This document shows, in pieces, positions 1 to 10,800 of a DNA stretch of 64,000 nucleotides (the first letter of the stretch is position 1; each line of letters opens with the position of its first letter). A program made the translations under genes and the position numbers. The notes beneath the pieces were generated by a model, which had not been told where the DNA came from, ran no database searches, and worked only from the letters and a program-made list of their open reading frames with translations. The stretch comes from Bacteroidota bacterium (GTDB lineage Bacteria > Bacteroidota > Ignavibacteria > Ignavibacteriales > Melioribacteraceae): the NCBI GenBank assembly GCA_018818165.1, contig JAHISP010000071.1:1-64000 (forward strand). Direction: 5' to 3'.

Positions 1-152
1 ATAAGAGAATACTGAAACTTTCTTTAGCTATGAGGCGAAGGGAGTGGTTTATGGGGCTTTGGGGTTCAACTAAATTGATGTCTTGGCCTTTTGTCGTTGA
101 TTCTTAATTTTCTAATGACCGATTTGGGATAAATAACAAAACTAGAACAATT

Positions 153-1220
153 ATGAAATTAGAAGAACTAGGATATAATAGCAATTTTGAGAAATTCAAG
201 ATTGAAAATAAACTCGGTAGCTTTGAAATTGGGAGAGTTATTGCAGAGCATAAAGAGCGTTATATTATCAAGACTATTGTTGGTGAATTTGATGCTGAAA
301 TAACTGGTAATTTGCGTTTTACAGCAAAAAGTAGGGAAGATTTTCCAGCTGTGGGAGATTGGGTAGCCTTAACAACTTACGATTCCAATTTTGCAATAAT
401 TCATCAAATACTTCCAAGATACTCAGTTATTAAGCGGCAAGCTGTTGGGCAATTTGGTGAAATTCAGATTATTGCAACTAACATTGATTATGCATTTATA
501 GCACAAGCTGTTGACCGAGATTTTAATATAAACAGATTGGAAAGGTATCTAACAATTTGTTACTCATCTAACGTGACTCCAATAATTCTGCTAACAAAAA
601 CGGATTTGATAACTGAACAACAAATTTCGGAAATTAAAGAAAGCATAAAATTACGAATAAAGAATGTTCCACTTATTGCCATAAGTAATGAAACTCAAAA
701 TGGTTATGACGAATTAAATAGTAGTATCCAAAAGGAAAAAACTTATTGTATGCTTGGCTCATCTGGCGTTGGGAAATCCACGTTAATAAATAATCTTTCT
801 GATAGAATTATAATGCGAACTGATAATGTAAGTAAGAGTACCAATAAAGGAAGGCATGTTACGAGTCATAGAGAATTAGTAATTCTAGAAAATGGTGGAA
901 TATTAGTTGACACTCCTGGAATGAGAGAAGTAGGTATTGCCGATTCAACAAGTGGATTAGAAGCAACATTCGATATTATTGTTCAACTTTCTCAAAATTG
1001 TAAATTCAAAGATTGCACACACACCAATGAAATAGGTTGTTCTGTTCTTGAAGCTGTTGAAAAAGGAAAAATAGAAAAAGCTTCATACGAGAATTATTTA
1101 AAAATGGAGAAAGAGAAAGCGTATTTTGAATCAACAATTTTGGAAAGAAGAAAGAAGGACAAAGAGTTTGGAAAGTTCATGAAGAATTACAAAAAGGACA
1201 TGAAAAAAAATAAATACTAA
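153..1220 (+). CDS. rsgA: Ribosome small-subunit-dependent GTPase A (RsgA/YjeQ family)
   Basis: Cytoplasmic GTPase that acts late in 30S ribosomal subunit assembly. The 355 residues show the circularly permuted GTPase order typical of the family: an N-terminal OB-like region (about 25-105), G4 LLTKTDL (146-152), P-loop GSSGVGKST (202-210) and G3 DTPGMRE (253-259). A zinc knuckle follows, with Cys283, Cys288, His290 and Cys296. The very basic Lys-rich C-terminal tail matches the longer RsgA subtype. The ATG is the first in-frame start and has no clear Shine-Dalgarno. It is monocistronic; the next gene begins about 200 bp later. Identification rests on the complete motif set and is secure. Confidence 0.96.
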   Translation: MKLEELGYNSNFEKFKIENKLGSFEIGRVIAEHKERYIIKTIVGEFDAEITGNLRFTAKSREDFPAVGDWVALTTYDSNFAIIHQILPRYSVIKRQAVGQFGEIQIIATNIDYAFIAQAVDRDFNINRLERYLTICYSSNVTPIILLTKTDLITEQQISEIKESIKLRIKNVPLIAISNETQNGYDELNSSIQKEKTYCMLGSSGVGKSTLINNLSDRIIMRTDNVSKSTNKGRHVTSHRELVILENGGILVDTPGMREVGIADSTSGLEATFDIIVQLSQNCKFKDCTHTNEIGCSVLEAVEKGKIEKASYENYLKMEKEKAYFESTILERRKKDKEFGKFMKNYKKDMKKNKY

Positions 1221-1445
1221 TTACAACACGTGATTTTGCCAATAATAGTTCCAAATGTATAAGAAGGTTTCCACTCACAACAAATTAAGCAATTTCATAC
1301 AATCTCTTCCTAATTATACTATAAACCATTATGACGAAATCACTCAACTAAATTTTGACAAATAATATGCGCAAAGAGAAACAAGATATTGTAAACCATT
1401 ACAATAATAAATCAAAAATTCATGAACAAATTGACGGAATATAAA

Positions 1446-2408
1446 ATGAAGATTACTATCCTAGATGATTACCAAAATATTATTAAGGAACTTAAGTGTT
1501 TTGACCAATTGAATTCGCGAAATGTTCAAATAGTAAATTATACTGAGAAAGACCCGAAAAAATTAGCCAAAAAATTACGCGATACCAATATACTTGTGTT
1601 AACAAGGGAAAGAACAGAAATAAATGAAGCATTACTTTCATTGCTTCCAAATTTGAAATTAATTAGTCAGACAGGTAAAATTTCAAACCATTTAAATTTA
1701 GCTGACTGCACAAAATACAAAGTTGCAGTTGCCGAAGGAGTTAGTTCACCAATAGCACCAGCAGAGTTGACTTGGATTTTGCTTATGAACACGGTAAGAC
1801 AAATTCCACAAGCAATTGAAGCTATGAAAAGTGGACAATGGCAAATTAATATTGGTTCTACTATTAATGGTAAAACAATTGGAATTTGGGGTTATGGGAA
1901 AATAGGAAAAAAAATTGCACAATATGCAAAAGTCTTTGGGGCAAAAGTCTTAGTTTGGGGAAGTGAAACATCAAGGGAAAAAGCAGTTGAAGATGGATTT
2001 GACAAAGCCAAGAGCAAGGAAGAATTTTTTAAAACATCTGATATCATAACGCTACACCTAAGATTAACTGAAAATACATTTGGTATAATAAAAGAGAGTG
2101 ATTTAATGTTAATGAAAGAAAACTCAGCATTAATAAACACTTCAAGAGCCGAACTTCTTGAGGAAGGTGCACTTTTAAAAAGTTTATCAGTTGGGAAGCC
2201 AACATTTGCAGGTATTGATGTGTTTGAAGAAGAGCCTATTTATAACAAGGATTTCGCACTTTTGAAATTGCCAAATGTAATTTGTACACCTCATTTAGGT
2301 TATGTTGAAAAAAATGGATATGAATTATATTTTGGAAAAGCATTTGAAAATGCGATGAATTATATAAACAGAAATCCAACAAACATTGCTAATCCTGAAG
2401 TATTATAA
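1446..2408 (+). CDS. D-isomer-specific 2-hydroxyacid dehydrogenase
   Basis: NAD(P)-dependent dehydrogenase of the D-2-hydroxyacid family (phosphoglycerate/formate/glyoxylate dehydrogenase fold), cytoplasmic. From the chosen ATG, the Rossmann motif GYGKIG lies at 149-154. The catalytic triad is Arg234 (in NTSRAEL), Glu263 (in DVFEEEP) and His283 (in TPHLGY). An in-frame ATG at 1422 would add eight residues. I prefer 1446 because MKITILDDYQ is the usual beginning of this subfamily and a short GGA precedes it, but neither site has a strong ribosome binding site. The substrate cannot be read from the sequence. It converges with the LytTR regulator gene across 179 bp without an obvious terminator hairpin. 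Confidence 0.9.
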   Translation: MKITILDDYQNIIKELKCFDQLNSRNVQIVNYTEKDPKKLAKKLRDTNILVLTRERTEINEALLSLLPNLKLISQTGKISNHLNLADCTKYKVAVAEGVSSPIAPAELTWILLMNTVRQIPQAIEAMKSGQWQINIGSTINGKTIGIWGYGKIGKKIAQYAKVFGAKVLVWGSETSREKAVEDGFDKAKSKEEFFKTSDIITLHLRLTENTFGIIKESDLMLMKENSALINTSRAELLEEGALLKSLSVGKPTFAGIDVFEEEPIYNKDFALLKLPNVICTPHLGYVEKNGYELYFGKAFENAMNYINRNPTNIANPEVL

Positions 2409-2587
2409 AAACACGAGCAAGTTACATTGTAAATAAAATTTAGCACTCTGGCATTTACATAAAAAATATTACACTCGTTGTTTATATAAAGTCCACTTCC
2501 ATATTTTCGGAATTATTTGCTATCTCTATTTTATTTTACCGAGTATATAAAAGTGGTTTAAAATGTTAAGTGATAAATCATTTAACA

Positions 2588-3310
2588 TTATTTATTAGGA
2601 GACCTCTTTATTGCCTGTAAAAAACTTTCTCTATAAATTTTTCCAATTGGGATTTTGCTTTTTTCTAAAGTAACTTGATGTCTCTCAATTTTTGTGATAA
2701 AACTAAGATTAACAATAAATGATTTGTGGATACGAAAGAATTTATTTTGGGGTAACATTTCTAGAATTTTAGTCATGCTTAAAAGTGACATTACTTTTTG
2801 CTGTTTCAAATAAAAGGTAACATAGTTTCCTGCGCTTTCAACATAAATAATCTCATTGGTTTGAATGTTGTGAATGTCAAATCCGGATTTTACCATTATT
2901 GATTTAGCGGTATCAATAATAGATTCTGTTTTTACTAGAGGAATTTCATTTTGTTGAAACTGTTCCAAAGCTCTATTTGCTGCTTTTAGAAAACGGTCAA
3001 ATTCTATTGGCTTTAATAAATAATCCACAGCATTAAAATCGTAACTTTCAACTGCATATTCTGAATAAGCTGTAGTAAATATTACTAATGGTTGGTGAAT
3101 TAGAGATTTCAAAAACTGTATTCCAGTGAGGTCAGGCATATTAATATCAAGAAAAATAAGATCAACTTTATTATGCTGAAGATAATGTAACGCTTTAAGA
3201 GAATCACGGTAGGATTGAGATAATTCTAAAAATGGAACTTTGTTCACATAGTCTTTCACTATGTCCAAAGCCATCGGTTCATCATCAATTATAAGGCATT
3301 TTAATTTCAT
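2588..3310 (-). CDS. LytTR-family response regulator
   Basis: Cytoplasmic DNA-binding response regulator of 240 residues. The N-terminal receiver domain (about 1-120) has acidic pocket residues Asp9/Asp10, phosphoacceptor Asp55 in FLDINMPD, and the conserved TAYSEYA segment. The C-terminal LytTR domain (about 137-236) has the FFRIHKSFIVNL pattern. It lies 10 bp downstream of the histidine kinase gene on the same strand, so the two form a LytS/LytR-type two-component operon. The adjacent divergent genes (DUF5686 protein, ABC ATPase, permease-peptidase) are plausible targets by position only; LytTR direct-repeat sites were not clearly recognised. Confidence 0.93.
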   Translation of the reverse strand: MKLKCLIIDDEPMALDIVKDYVNKVPFLELSQSYRDSLKALHYLQHNKVDLIFLDINMPDLTGIQFLKSLIHQPLVIFTTAYSEYAVESYDFNAVDYLLKPIEFDRFLKAANRALEQFQQNEIPLVKTESIIDTAKSIMVKSGFDIHNIQTNEIIYVESAGNYVTFYLKQQKVMSLLSMTKILEMLPQNKFFRIHKSFIVNLSFITKIERHQVTLEKSKIPIGKIYRESFLQAIKRSPNK

Positions 3311-3320
3311 AATAATTCTT

Positions 3321-4331
3321 CTATAAATCTATTTTTAGATTAATATCAAATTTGTCATCTATATTTTCAATTAATAACTCGTGTTTGTTGGGATATAGTA
3401 ATTCCAATCTACGTTTTACATTTTGTAATCCAATTCCAGAATGTTCATTCTCTCTGTTGTAACGGAGTTTATTCACATTATTTCTAACAGAAAATATTAA
3501 CGTCTCAGTTTCAATCTTTAATTTAATGTTAATTGGAGACATATTTTTCAAGCTAATGCCATGTTTAAAAGCATTTTCGACAAATGGAACAAGTAGCATT
3601 GGAGCTATTTCTTGGTTTTGTAATTCACCAACTATACCAAAATTTATTTTTATATCATCTTCGTCAGAAAATCTGAGTTTTTGTAGTTCAATAAAATTAT
3701 TAATCATATCTATCTCTTTTTCTAATTCAATTTTATCAACATTGCAATCGTAAATAATATAGCGCATAATATGTGATAGTTTCGCGATTCCCTTTGATGT
3801 TGATTCATCCTTTTGTTTGCGAGCCATTGAAAAAAGATTATTAAGCGTATTGAAAAAGAAATGAGGATTTATCTGAAATCGTAATAAATCTAATTCGGCC
3901 TGATACTGCTTGGTCTGTACTTCTTGTAGTTGAAGCTGTAATTTTATTCCTCTATAATATGAGCGAGCTCCCGATGTAATTATCATTAATAAAAGAGGGT
4001 TGAGAAAAGCAATCATATTCATTTGTTCACTCATCCACATATATTCAATAAACCATTGAGCGAAAATACTACTTAGCACAACTATCAAAAATGTCAAAAC
4101 AGAATATGTTAAATATTTTTTTTTGTCAAAATAAAAATCCAATAAAAAAAAATGAATATAGACAGGTAAAATAACGGGAAAAATTACACCAAATGTTATA
4201 CGAATTGAGAAGTTCAAAGGATTAAATATTTGTAATGGTACAAAAACAACTAAAATAAAAGTAATCCAACCTAGAGTATGATATAATACTTTCCGGTAAT
4301 TAATGTACTGTATTTCATTGTTCAATCTCAT
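3321..4331 (-). CDS. LytS/YehU-type sensor histidine kinase
   Basis: Membrane sensor kinase of 336 residues, partner of the LytTR regulator. Four hydrophobic segments (about 17-35, 43-65, 75-95 and 104-120) form the membrane part. A coiled stretch (130-150) leads to the His_kinase domain with the H-box QINPHFFFNTLNN (phospho-His157). An ATPase domain follows with the N-box VPFVENAFKHG and G-box SGIGLQNVKRRL. No periplasmic sensor domain is visible, so the signal is probably sensed within or at the membrane. It is first gene of the two-gene operon. The 170-bp gap to the divergent DUF5686 gene must hold both promoters; no box could be assigned with confidence. Confidence 0.93.
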   Translation of the reverse strand: MRLNNEIQYINYRKVLYHTLGWITFILVVFVPLQIFNPLNFSIRITFGVIFPVILPVYIHFFLLDFYFDKKKYLTYSVLTFLIVVLSSIFAQWFIEYMWMSEQMNMIAFLNPLLLMIITSGARSYYRGIKLQLQLQEVQTKQYQAELDLLRFQINPHFFFNTLNNLFSMARKQKDESTSKGIAKLSHIMRYIIYDCNVDKIELEKEIDMINNFIELQKLRFSDEDDIKINFGIVGELQNQEIAPMLLVPFVENAFKHGISLKNMSPINIKLKIETETLIFSVRNNVNKLRYNRENEHSGIGLQNVKRRLELLYPNKHELLIENIDDKFDINLKIDL

Positions 4332-4501
4332 ATTTAAAAATAATCAAATCTAATTCCCAATTTCACATCTATTTTACAAACGTCTTTCGTCAAGTCAGAG
4401 GATCATTTTATCAATCAATACATAAGGAATCTATAAGAAAATTGATAGGTGACTTTTAGAAACTTAATTTTGGATCAACACTAATAAACCGGAAATGTTT
4501 T

Positions 4502-6931
4502 ATGAAATATGTTTTTGCATGTCTTATTCTGCTGATTATAGCAAGCAATATTAATTCACAAAATAGAATTAGTGGCAAAATCAGCAACTCGGAAACGAAA
4601 ATACCTTTGCCTAATGCCAATATTTATATTAAGGATTCTTATATAGGAACAGTATCAAATATCAACGGGGAATATTCGCTGAAAATATCACAGAGCCCGG
4701 CTACTCTTATTGTATCCTACATTGGTTATAAAACCGAACAAGTAGAAATTGAAAACAAAGATAGCTTGCAAATTGATATAACTCTTCAGCCAATTTTACT
4801 TGATGTAGGAAGTGTTGTTGTAATTGCAAGTGCTGAAGACCCTGCAATAGCAATAATGAAAAAAGTGATTGAAAATAAAATTAGATGGAGAAGCAAATTA
4901 AGCTCATTCAGTGCAAAAGCATATACAAGAAGTTTAGTTGAAAATGACACATCAATTGTCTCTCTATCTGAATCTGTTTCAAATCTATTTTGGGATAAAA
5001 GTGTTGGAACTAGAGAGGAGTTTCTAGGGAAAAAAAGTCCAAACCAAATGAGCTATTTAACTGATATGAATGTAGGTTCAAAAAACATAATAAATTTTTA
5101 CGATGATAATATTTCATTGTTGAATTTTGAATTTGTTGGACCCACACATCCCAATGCATTAGATTATTACGATTTTAAACTAAAGGGTGAAACAAAATTA
5201 GATGATAAAATTGTATTTGAAATTGAAGTTATTCCGGAATCTAAAATTCAACCACTTTTTTCTGGTAAAATATTGGTGCTTGATAAAGAATTTGCATTAC
5301 TAAACGTAGATCTGAAAAACAGTGGAAATTTCAGCTTTGCGACAATGCTAGAAGAATTTAGAGGAAGTTACAAGCAACAGTTTAGTAATTATGGAAAGGA
5401 TTTCTGGCTGCCTATTGATTCAAGAACCGAAGAGACTTTTGTATTAGACATGGGAATCTTTGCTTTTCCAAAAGCAATAATTAAAAAGAATTCACGGATA
5501 TCACACTATGAAATTAATGTTGATGTCTCCGATAACATTGAACTAATTGATTCCTTGAAAAAAAAATCTAAAAGTAAAAAACAAAATATAAGTAATGGAA
5601 AACACTTTGATAATTTCGAGAAAATTCCTTTAACAGAAAATGAGATTCAACTCTATAATAATCCCGATACAGCAAAAACTTTAATTAAATCATTTATGCC
5701 AACTGGTATAATGGCACCATTACTTATTAGCAAAGAGTATGAATTAGAAAAATCATTGAGAGAAGATGGAGGCTACGAACCTATACCACTCAGTAACGAT
5801 TATGGATTTAATCTGTGGTATAATAGAGTAGCGGGTCTAAACTTAGGAGGGAATTATAAGTATAATTTATTCAAAAATTTTGAAATTGGTTTATCTGCTG
5901 GATACGAAACTTTTTCGAAAAATTTCTATTATGGTAGTAATTTAAAGTTCTACACCAATGAACAAGAAAATAGCTTTTTACTTATCGGTTATTATGATAA
6001 AACTGATACTAGATACACTTCACAAAACTATTCTCAGTTAATAACAAGTTTGCTACCTCTTTTTGGTGAGCGAGATTATTTCGACTATTATTCCAGCAAA
6101 CAATTAAGTATTAGTTATAATCATAGACTGAGTAAAATGAGTGAACTTTCAGTGGAATTCATTTCGGAAGACAACTCTTCAATTAATAAAGTCTCAAACA
6201 GTGATATATTCAGGCAGGGTTTTCTGCAGAGAATTAATCCTACAATTGATGAGGGTAGACTAAATTCAATTAAGTTTAAACTCACACTAGATGAGGTTCT
6301 TGGTGTTCCAGAAATTGAAAAAGCATTCAACTATACCCTTACTGATAAAATTGAATTTCAAGTTGAACATAGCTCATCAAAAATACTTAATAGTGATTTT
6401 GATTTTACTCAATTCAAACTAATTGCAGATTATACTTTCAATACTTTTTTTCAACGAAGACCAGATTGCAATTTTTTACGAGTTCGAGCAGAAGCCTCCA
6501 CTTTTATTGGTGAATTACCAATGCAGCGTTTCGAAATTATTGATGGAAGTATTTTTGGGTATTCTCCCTTTGCCATATTTAGGTCTTTACGAAACAAACC
6601 GTTGGAAGGCGAAAGAAAACTTGCTCTCTTTTGGGAATATAACTTCCAATCAATCCCATTTGAATTAATGGGCTTAACCTACTTTGCTCAAAATAAATAT
6701 GAAGTAATTCTTCATGGTACATCTGGAAGAACGTGGATAAATGCAAACAAATTGAAGATTGTTACTCAAAATTACAGTCCAGTTTATATAGATGAGTTTG
6801 CAAATGAACTTGGTTTATCACTCCGACTAAAATATACTTTTGTAGCAGTAAAATTAGATATTACACAAAACTTGAGTGATAACAACACATATTTTGGTTT
6901 TAGTGTAAACTTGCTTTCACTCAGTTTTTAG
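4502..6931 (+). CDS. DUF5686 / carboxypeptidase-regulatory-like outer-membrane protein
   Basis: Exported protein of 809 residues. The signal peptide (about 1-19, cleaved after NSQ) is followed by a CarboxypepD_reg-like beta-sandwich (about 21-100), with ISGKI at its start, PLPNANIYI and the closing ATLIVSYIGYKT. The DUF5686 region then runs to the C-terminus and has the alternating pattern and terminal aromatic residue expected of an outer-membrane beta-barrel; the last residues are NLLSLSF. Members of this family are common in Bacteroidota and have no established reaction. It sits just upstream (36 bp) of an ABC ATPase gene, so co-transcription with the export/peptidase genes is likely. It is divergent from the LytS/LytR pair. 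Confidence 0.85.
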   Translation: MKYVFACLILLIIASNINSQNRISGKISNSETKIPLPNANIYIKDSYIGTVSNINGEYSLKISQSPATLIVSYIGYKTEQVEIENKDSLQIDITLQPILLDVGSVVVIASAEDPAIAIMKKVIENKIRWRSKLSSFSAKAYTRSLVENDTSIVSLSESVSNLFWDKSVGTREEFLGKKSPNQMSYLTDMNVGSKNIINFYDDNISLLNFEFVGPTHPNALDYYDFKLKGETKLDDKIVFEIEVIPESKIQPLFSGKILVLDKEFALLNVDLKNSGNFSFATMLEEFRGSYKQQFSNYGKDFWLPIDSRTEETFVLDMGIFAFPKAIIKKNSRISHYEINVDVSDNIELIDSLKKKSKSKKQNISNGKHFDNFEKIPLTENEIQLYNNPDTAKTLIKSFMPTGIMAPLLISKEYELEKSLREDGGYEPIPLSNDYGFNLWYNRVAGLNLGGNYKYNLFKNFEIGLSAGYETFSKNFYYGSNLKFYTNEQENSFLLIGYYDKTDTRYTSQNYSQLITSLLPLFGERDYFDYYSSKQLSISYNHRLSKMSELSVEFISEDNSSINKVSNSDIFRQGFLQRINPTIDEGRLNSIKFKLTLDEVLGVPEIEKAFNYTLTDKIEFQVEHSSSKILNSDFDFTQFKLIADYTFNTFFQRRPDCNFLRVRAEASTFIGELPMQRFEIIDGSIFGYSPFAIFRSLRNKPLEGERKLALFWEYNFQSIPFELMGLTYFAQNKYEVILHGTSGRTWINANKLKIVTQNYSPVYIDEFANELGLSLRLKYTFVAVKLDITQNLSDNNTYFGFSVNLLSLSF

Positions 6932-6967
6932 CAAATAATTTTAATAAGAATATGTAGGAAAAATAAA

Positions 6968-7840
6968 ATGAAATTAAAAATAAATAACTTGTCAAAAAAA
7001 TATTCAAATGGCATACAAGCACTTGATAATGTAAATCTAGAAATTGAAAACGGAATGTTTGGTTTACTCGGGCCAAATGGAGCGGGTAAATCTACATTAA
7101 TGCGAATAATTGCAACGTTACAGGATGCAGATTCTGGTAATATAACTTTTGAAAATATTAATGTGTTAGAGCAAAAAAATGAAGTAAAAAAGGTATTAGG
7201 ATATTTACCGCAAGAGTTTGGTTTCTATCCAAAAGATAAGGCTTACGATTTATTTGATCACTTCACAATGTTAAAAGGTATTACAAATAAATTGCAGAGA
7301 AAAATAAAAGTTGAAGAACTTTTAAGAAAAGTAAATCTATGGGATAAGCGTAATATTAAAATTGGTGAATTTTCCGGAGGGATGAAACAACGGTTGGGTA
7401 TTGCGCAGGCACTCCTTGGAAATCCTAAATTAATAATTGTTGATGAGCCAACTGCGGGGCTTGATCCTGCAGAACGAAACCGATTTCACAATCTGCTTAG
7501 TGAAATAGGTGAAGATATTATTGTAATTCTTTCTACTCATATTGTTGATGATGTAAGTGACTTGTGTGAAAACATGGCAATAATTAATAATGGAAAAATA
7601 ATTTTAGAAGCCAAAACTTTAGATAGTCTGAATTCATTAAAAGGGAAAATTTGGGAAAAGGAAATTTCGAAGCATGACAAAAGATCATATGATGAACAAT
7701 ATGACGTTCTTTCCGACAGACTGTTCGCGGGTAAAACTTTTATACGAATTTATAATGATGTTCATCCTAATAATGGTTTTCTACCTGCAGAAGTAACATT
7801 GGAGGATGTTTACTTTTTCCATTTAACAGACATCAACTGA
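6968..7840 (+). CDS. ABC transporter ATP-binding protein
   Basis: ATPase subunit of 290 residues, of the ABC-2 export type. Walker A GPNGAGKST is at 35-43, the Q-loop YLPQEFG near 79-85, the signature FSGGMKQR at 135-142, Walker B with VDEPTAGLD at 158-166, and the H-loop STHIVDD about 30 residues later. The C-terminal extension (about 215-290) is typical of ATPases paired with large permease/M1-peptidase proteins. It lies between the DUF5686 gene and the permease-peptidase gene with short spacing, and the latter is the obvious membrane partner. Cargo is unknown. Confidence 0.93.
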   Translation: MKLKINNLSKKYSNGIQALDNVNLEIENGMFGLLGPNGAGKSTLMRIIATLQDADSGNITFENINVLEQKNEVKKVLGYLPQEFGFYPKDKAYDLFDHFTMLKGITNKLQRKIKVEELLRKVNLWDKRNIKIGEFSGGMKQRLGIAQALLGNPKLIIVDEPTAGLDPAERNRFHNLLSEIGEDIIVILSTHIVDDVSDLCENMAIINNGKIILEAKTLDSLNSLKGKIWEKEISKHDKRSYDEQYDVLSDRLFAGKTFIRIYNDVHPNNGFLPAEVTLEDVYFFHLTDIN

Positions 7841-7898
7841 AACATGATGTTTGCATTTATGCATAGTTTGTTTAAAAATTATCATCATGGAGTTCCAA

Positions 7899-10800
7899 AT
7901 GTTTAAGTCAATATATTTAAAAGAAATAAATAGAAATTTTACTTCTGTTTCATTTTACATTTTTATGCTAGTATTGTTAATACTAACTACTTTGGCAGTG
8001 CAAAATGTGAATCCGAACATGGTTGTTCTTTTTCCAATCAGAAAAGAGTGGCACAATGCTCCTTTGGTTATTGCTAAGTTTTTTGCTGTCCTTAGTGTAT
8101 ATAGCTTGCTCTTTTCAATAGTTATAACTGGACGAAGTGTTGCTAAAGATTTTTCAGCTAGAATTCATGAATTTTTCTTTACACTTCCAATTACCAAAAC
8201 ATCTTTTTTGGGTGGAAGATTTTTTGCAGGGTTTTCAGCTAATTTGTTAATATTTACTGGAGTTATCGTAGGATTGCTTTTGGGAAGTTTACTTATAGAT
8301 TCTAAATTCTCTGGTCCGTTTAGCTTAACAGCATTTATTAAGCCAATCGTTTTTATTCTTATTCCAAATATTTTATTTACTGGAGCAATATTTTTCTCAT
8401 TTGCCACACTTAGCCGTAAAATGGTTATGACTTATGTTTCCGGAGTGATACTCCTTATGCTTTACGGCTTTCTATCGCTTGGATTACTTTTTGTTGATAG
8501 TGACACAATTAAAATATTAATAGATCCTTTTGCTATTTCTTCACTTAACACAATTACTGAAAATTGGACAGTATCCGAGATAAACAATAATCCAATGCCA
8601 TTAACAGGATTATTTCTGCTAAACAGAATTATATGGCTTTCTGTAAGTGGGATTGTTTTATTCCTAACATGGAAAAAATTCAGAATGATTTCATTTCTTG
8701 AAAACTCTATGCAAAAGAATTTTAAAAATGTAATTGAGAATGAATCACTAGATATAAATGTTTCCGAACCACTTATAGTTTCCACTACTAATTATTCTTT
8801 ATCAGCTCAAATATTTAAATGTATGAGCCTGGTAAAAAAAGAATTTACGCGAGTTGTATTTCATCCAGCATTTATAATATTAACAATAATGTCGTCATTA
8901 ACCATTTTTATGAATTTTTATATGAACGTTAATTTTGGTGGAGATAACGTATATCCAACAACGTCTTGGTATCTACAACAAAGCCAATCAATATTAGGTT
9001 ATACTATTCCAATGATTATATTTTTTGGTGGAGTAATTGTATGGAGGGAAAGGGACTATAATTCCAATCAAATTTTTGACACACTTCCTATACCTGACTG
9101 GGTTGGATATATTTCTAAACTCTTTGCACTGTTCAGCATTCTTTTTTTCTACATGTTTCTAATTATGTTTACCGGAGTTTTCACGCAAGTATTTATTCTT
9201 AATTGGACTGATATAGAATTGGGCTTATATATACGCTGGTTGTTTGGAATTGAAATGCTCTATTATTGGTTTCTTTCCGTTTTAGTTCTATTTATTCTAA
9301 ACTTAGCAAAAAATAAATATCTTGGATTTTTTATCTGCGTATTATTTATCGCCGCTGATATAATAATTTTTATAACATTGCGCTCCGAGTTGTCAATACT
9401 GCGGTATGGTCATGTCCCATCATTCATTTACTCTGATATCAATGGATTCGGGCACTATTCAGAACTGATTTTATGGTACTCTTTGCACTGGATAGTTATT
9501 GCAACTCTGTTAGGTATTATTACTTTATTAACTTGGCGAAGTAGTGAGGAAGTTGATTTAAAATTTCGCCTCCGCTCATTCTATAGTAACACAAACAATC
9601 CCCAGAAATTTATTGTAATAATTTTGCTCTTAATTGTAACAACTACCACAACTTATATTAGTTATAACAAATACTCTTTAAATAATTATATCTCTCATGA
9701 TGATCAAATTGAAATGAAAGCTGATTATGAGAAAAATTATTCGAAATTCAAAAATGTGCCACAACCCTCGTTATATCATGTCGATTTAAATGTTGATTTC
9801 TACCCAGAAGAATGTGATGCATTTATTAGGGGTATGTTTTTACTCAAAAATAAAACAGGCAACCCAATTGATTCAATTTTTATGAATTTACCAAAAAGGA
9901 AAATTTCCAAAATAAATTTATTGGAATTCTCTGAACCAAATAAATTAATCTATGAAGGCTCTGAATTTGGGTTCAGAATTTTTAAACTAAAAGAACCGTT
10001 ACTTCCTGGGGACGAAATAAAACTGTCATTTGATTTGGAAGCACAAACTTTAGGATTTTCAGATAACAATCCTAAAAATGAATTAGTCGAAAATGGAAGC
10101 AGAATTAATTTAACACTTTGGGGTGCAAATGAATATTTTCCAACAATAGGTTTTGATGATGACTTTATGCTAGAAAGTAAAATCAATAGAAAAAAACATA
10201 ATCTACCGATGATTAACAAATACCCCGAACCTGAAAATTATCTTCAAGAACATCAAATGTCATCCAACCCTTATATCACATATAATGCTGTAATAAGTAC
10301 ATCAGAATCTCAAACTGCAATTACAAATGGTAATTTAGTAAAAAATTGGATTGAAGAAAATCGCAACTATTTTCATTACAAATCAGATGTTCCAATGCAA
10401 TGCGAAATTCAAATTGTTTCTGGAGAATATGAGATTGTAAAGGAAAAACAAAATAATGTTTCGATCGAGGTTTACTACAATAAAAAGCATCCATGGAATG
10501 TTGAGAGAATAATTAGGGGTGCAAAAGCTTCACTAGAATATTGCTCTACTAATTTTATAAATTATCCATACTCAACGTTTAAAGTAGTAGAAATACCCAA
10601 GTATATGAAGAAAGGAGGTGCCAGAGAACAACCGACATTAATTGTCTGGAGGGAGGATGTAGGATTTTTGAGTCAAGTTGATGATGCAGATGGAATCGAT
10701 CAATTATTTGGAATTACAGCACATGAACTAACTCATAATTGGTGGCCCGATATTGTTATTCCTGCAAACGCTAGTGGTTTGGAAATGATGGCTGAAGCAA

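Noticed and set aside
3-107. Open frame of 34 codons at the left edge, possible end of a gene
   Set aside because: It is too short to recognise and contains no motif; it could equally be chance.
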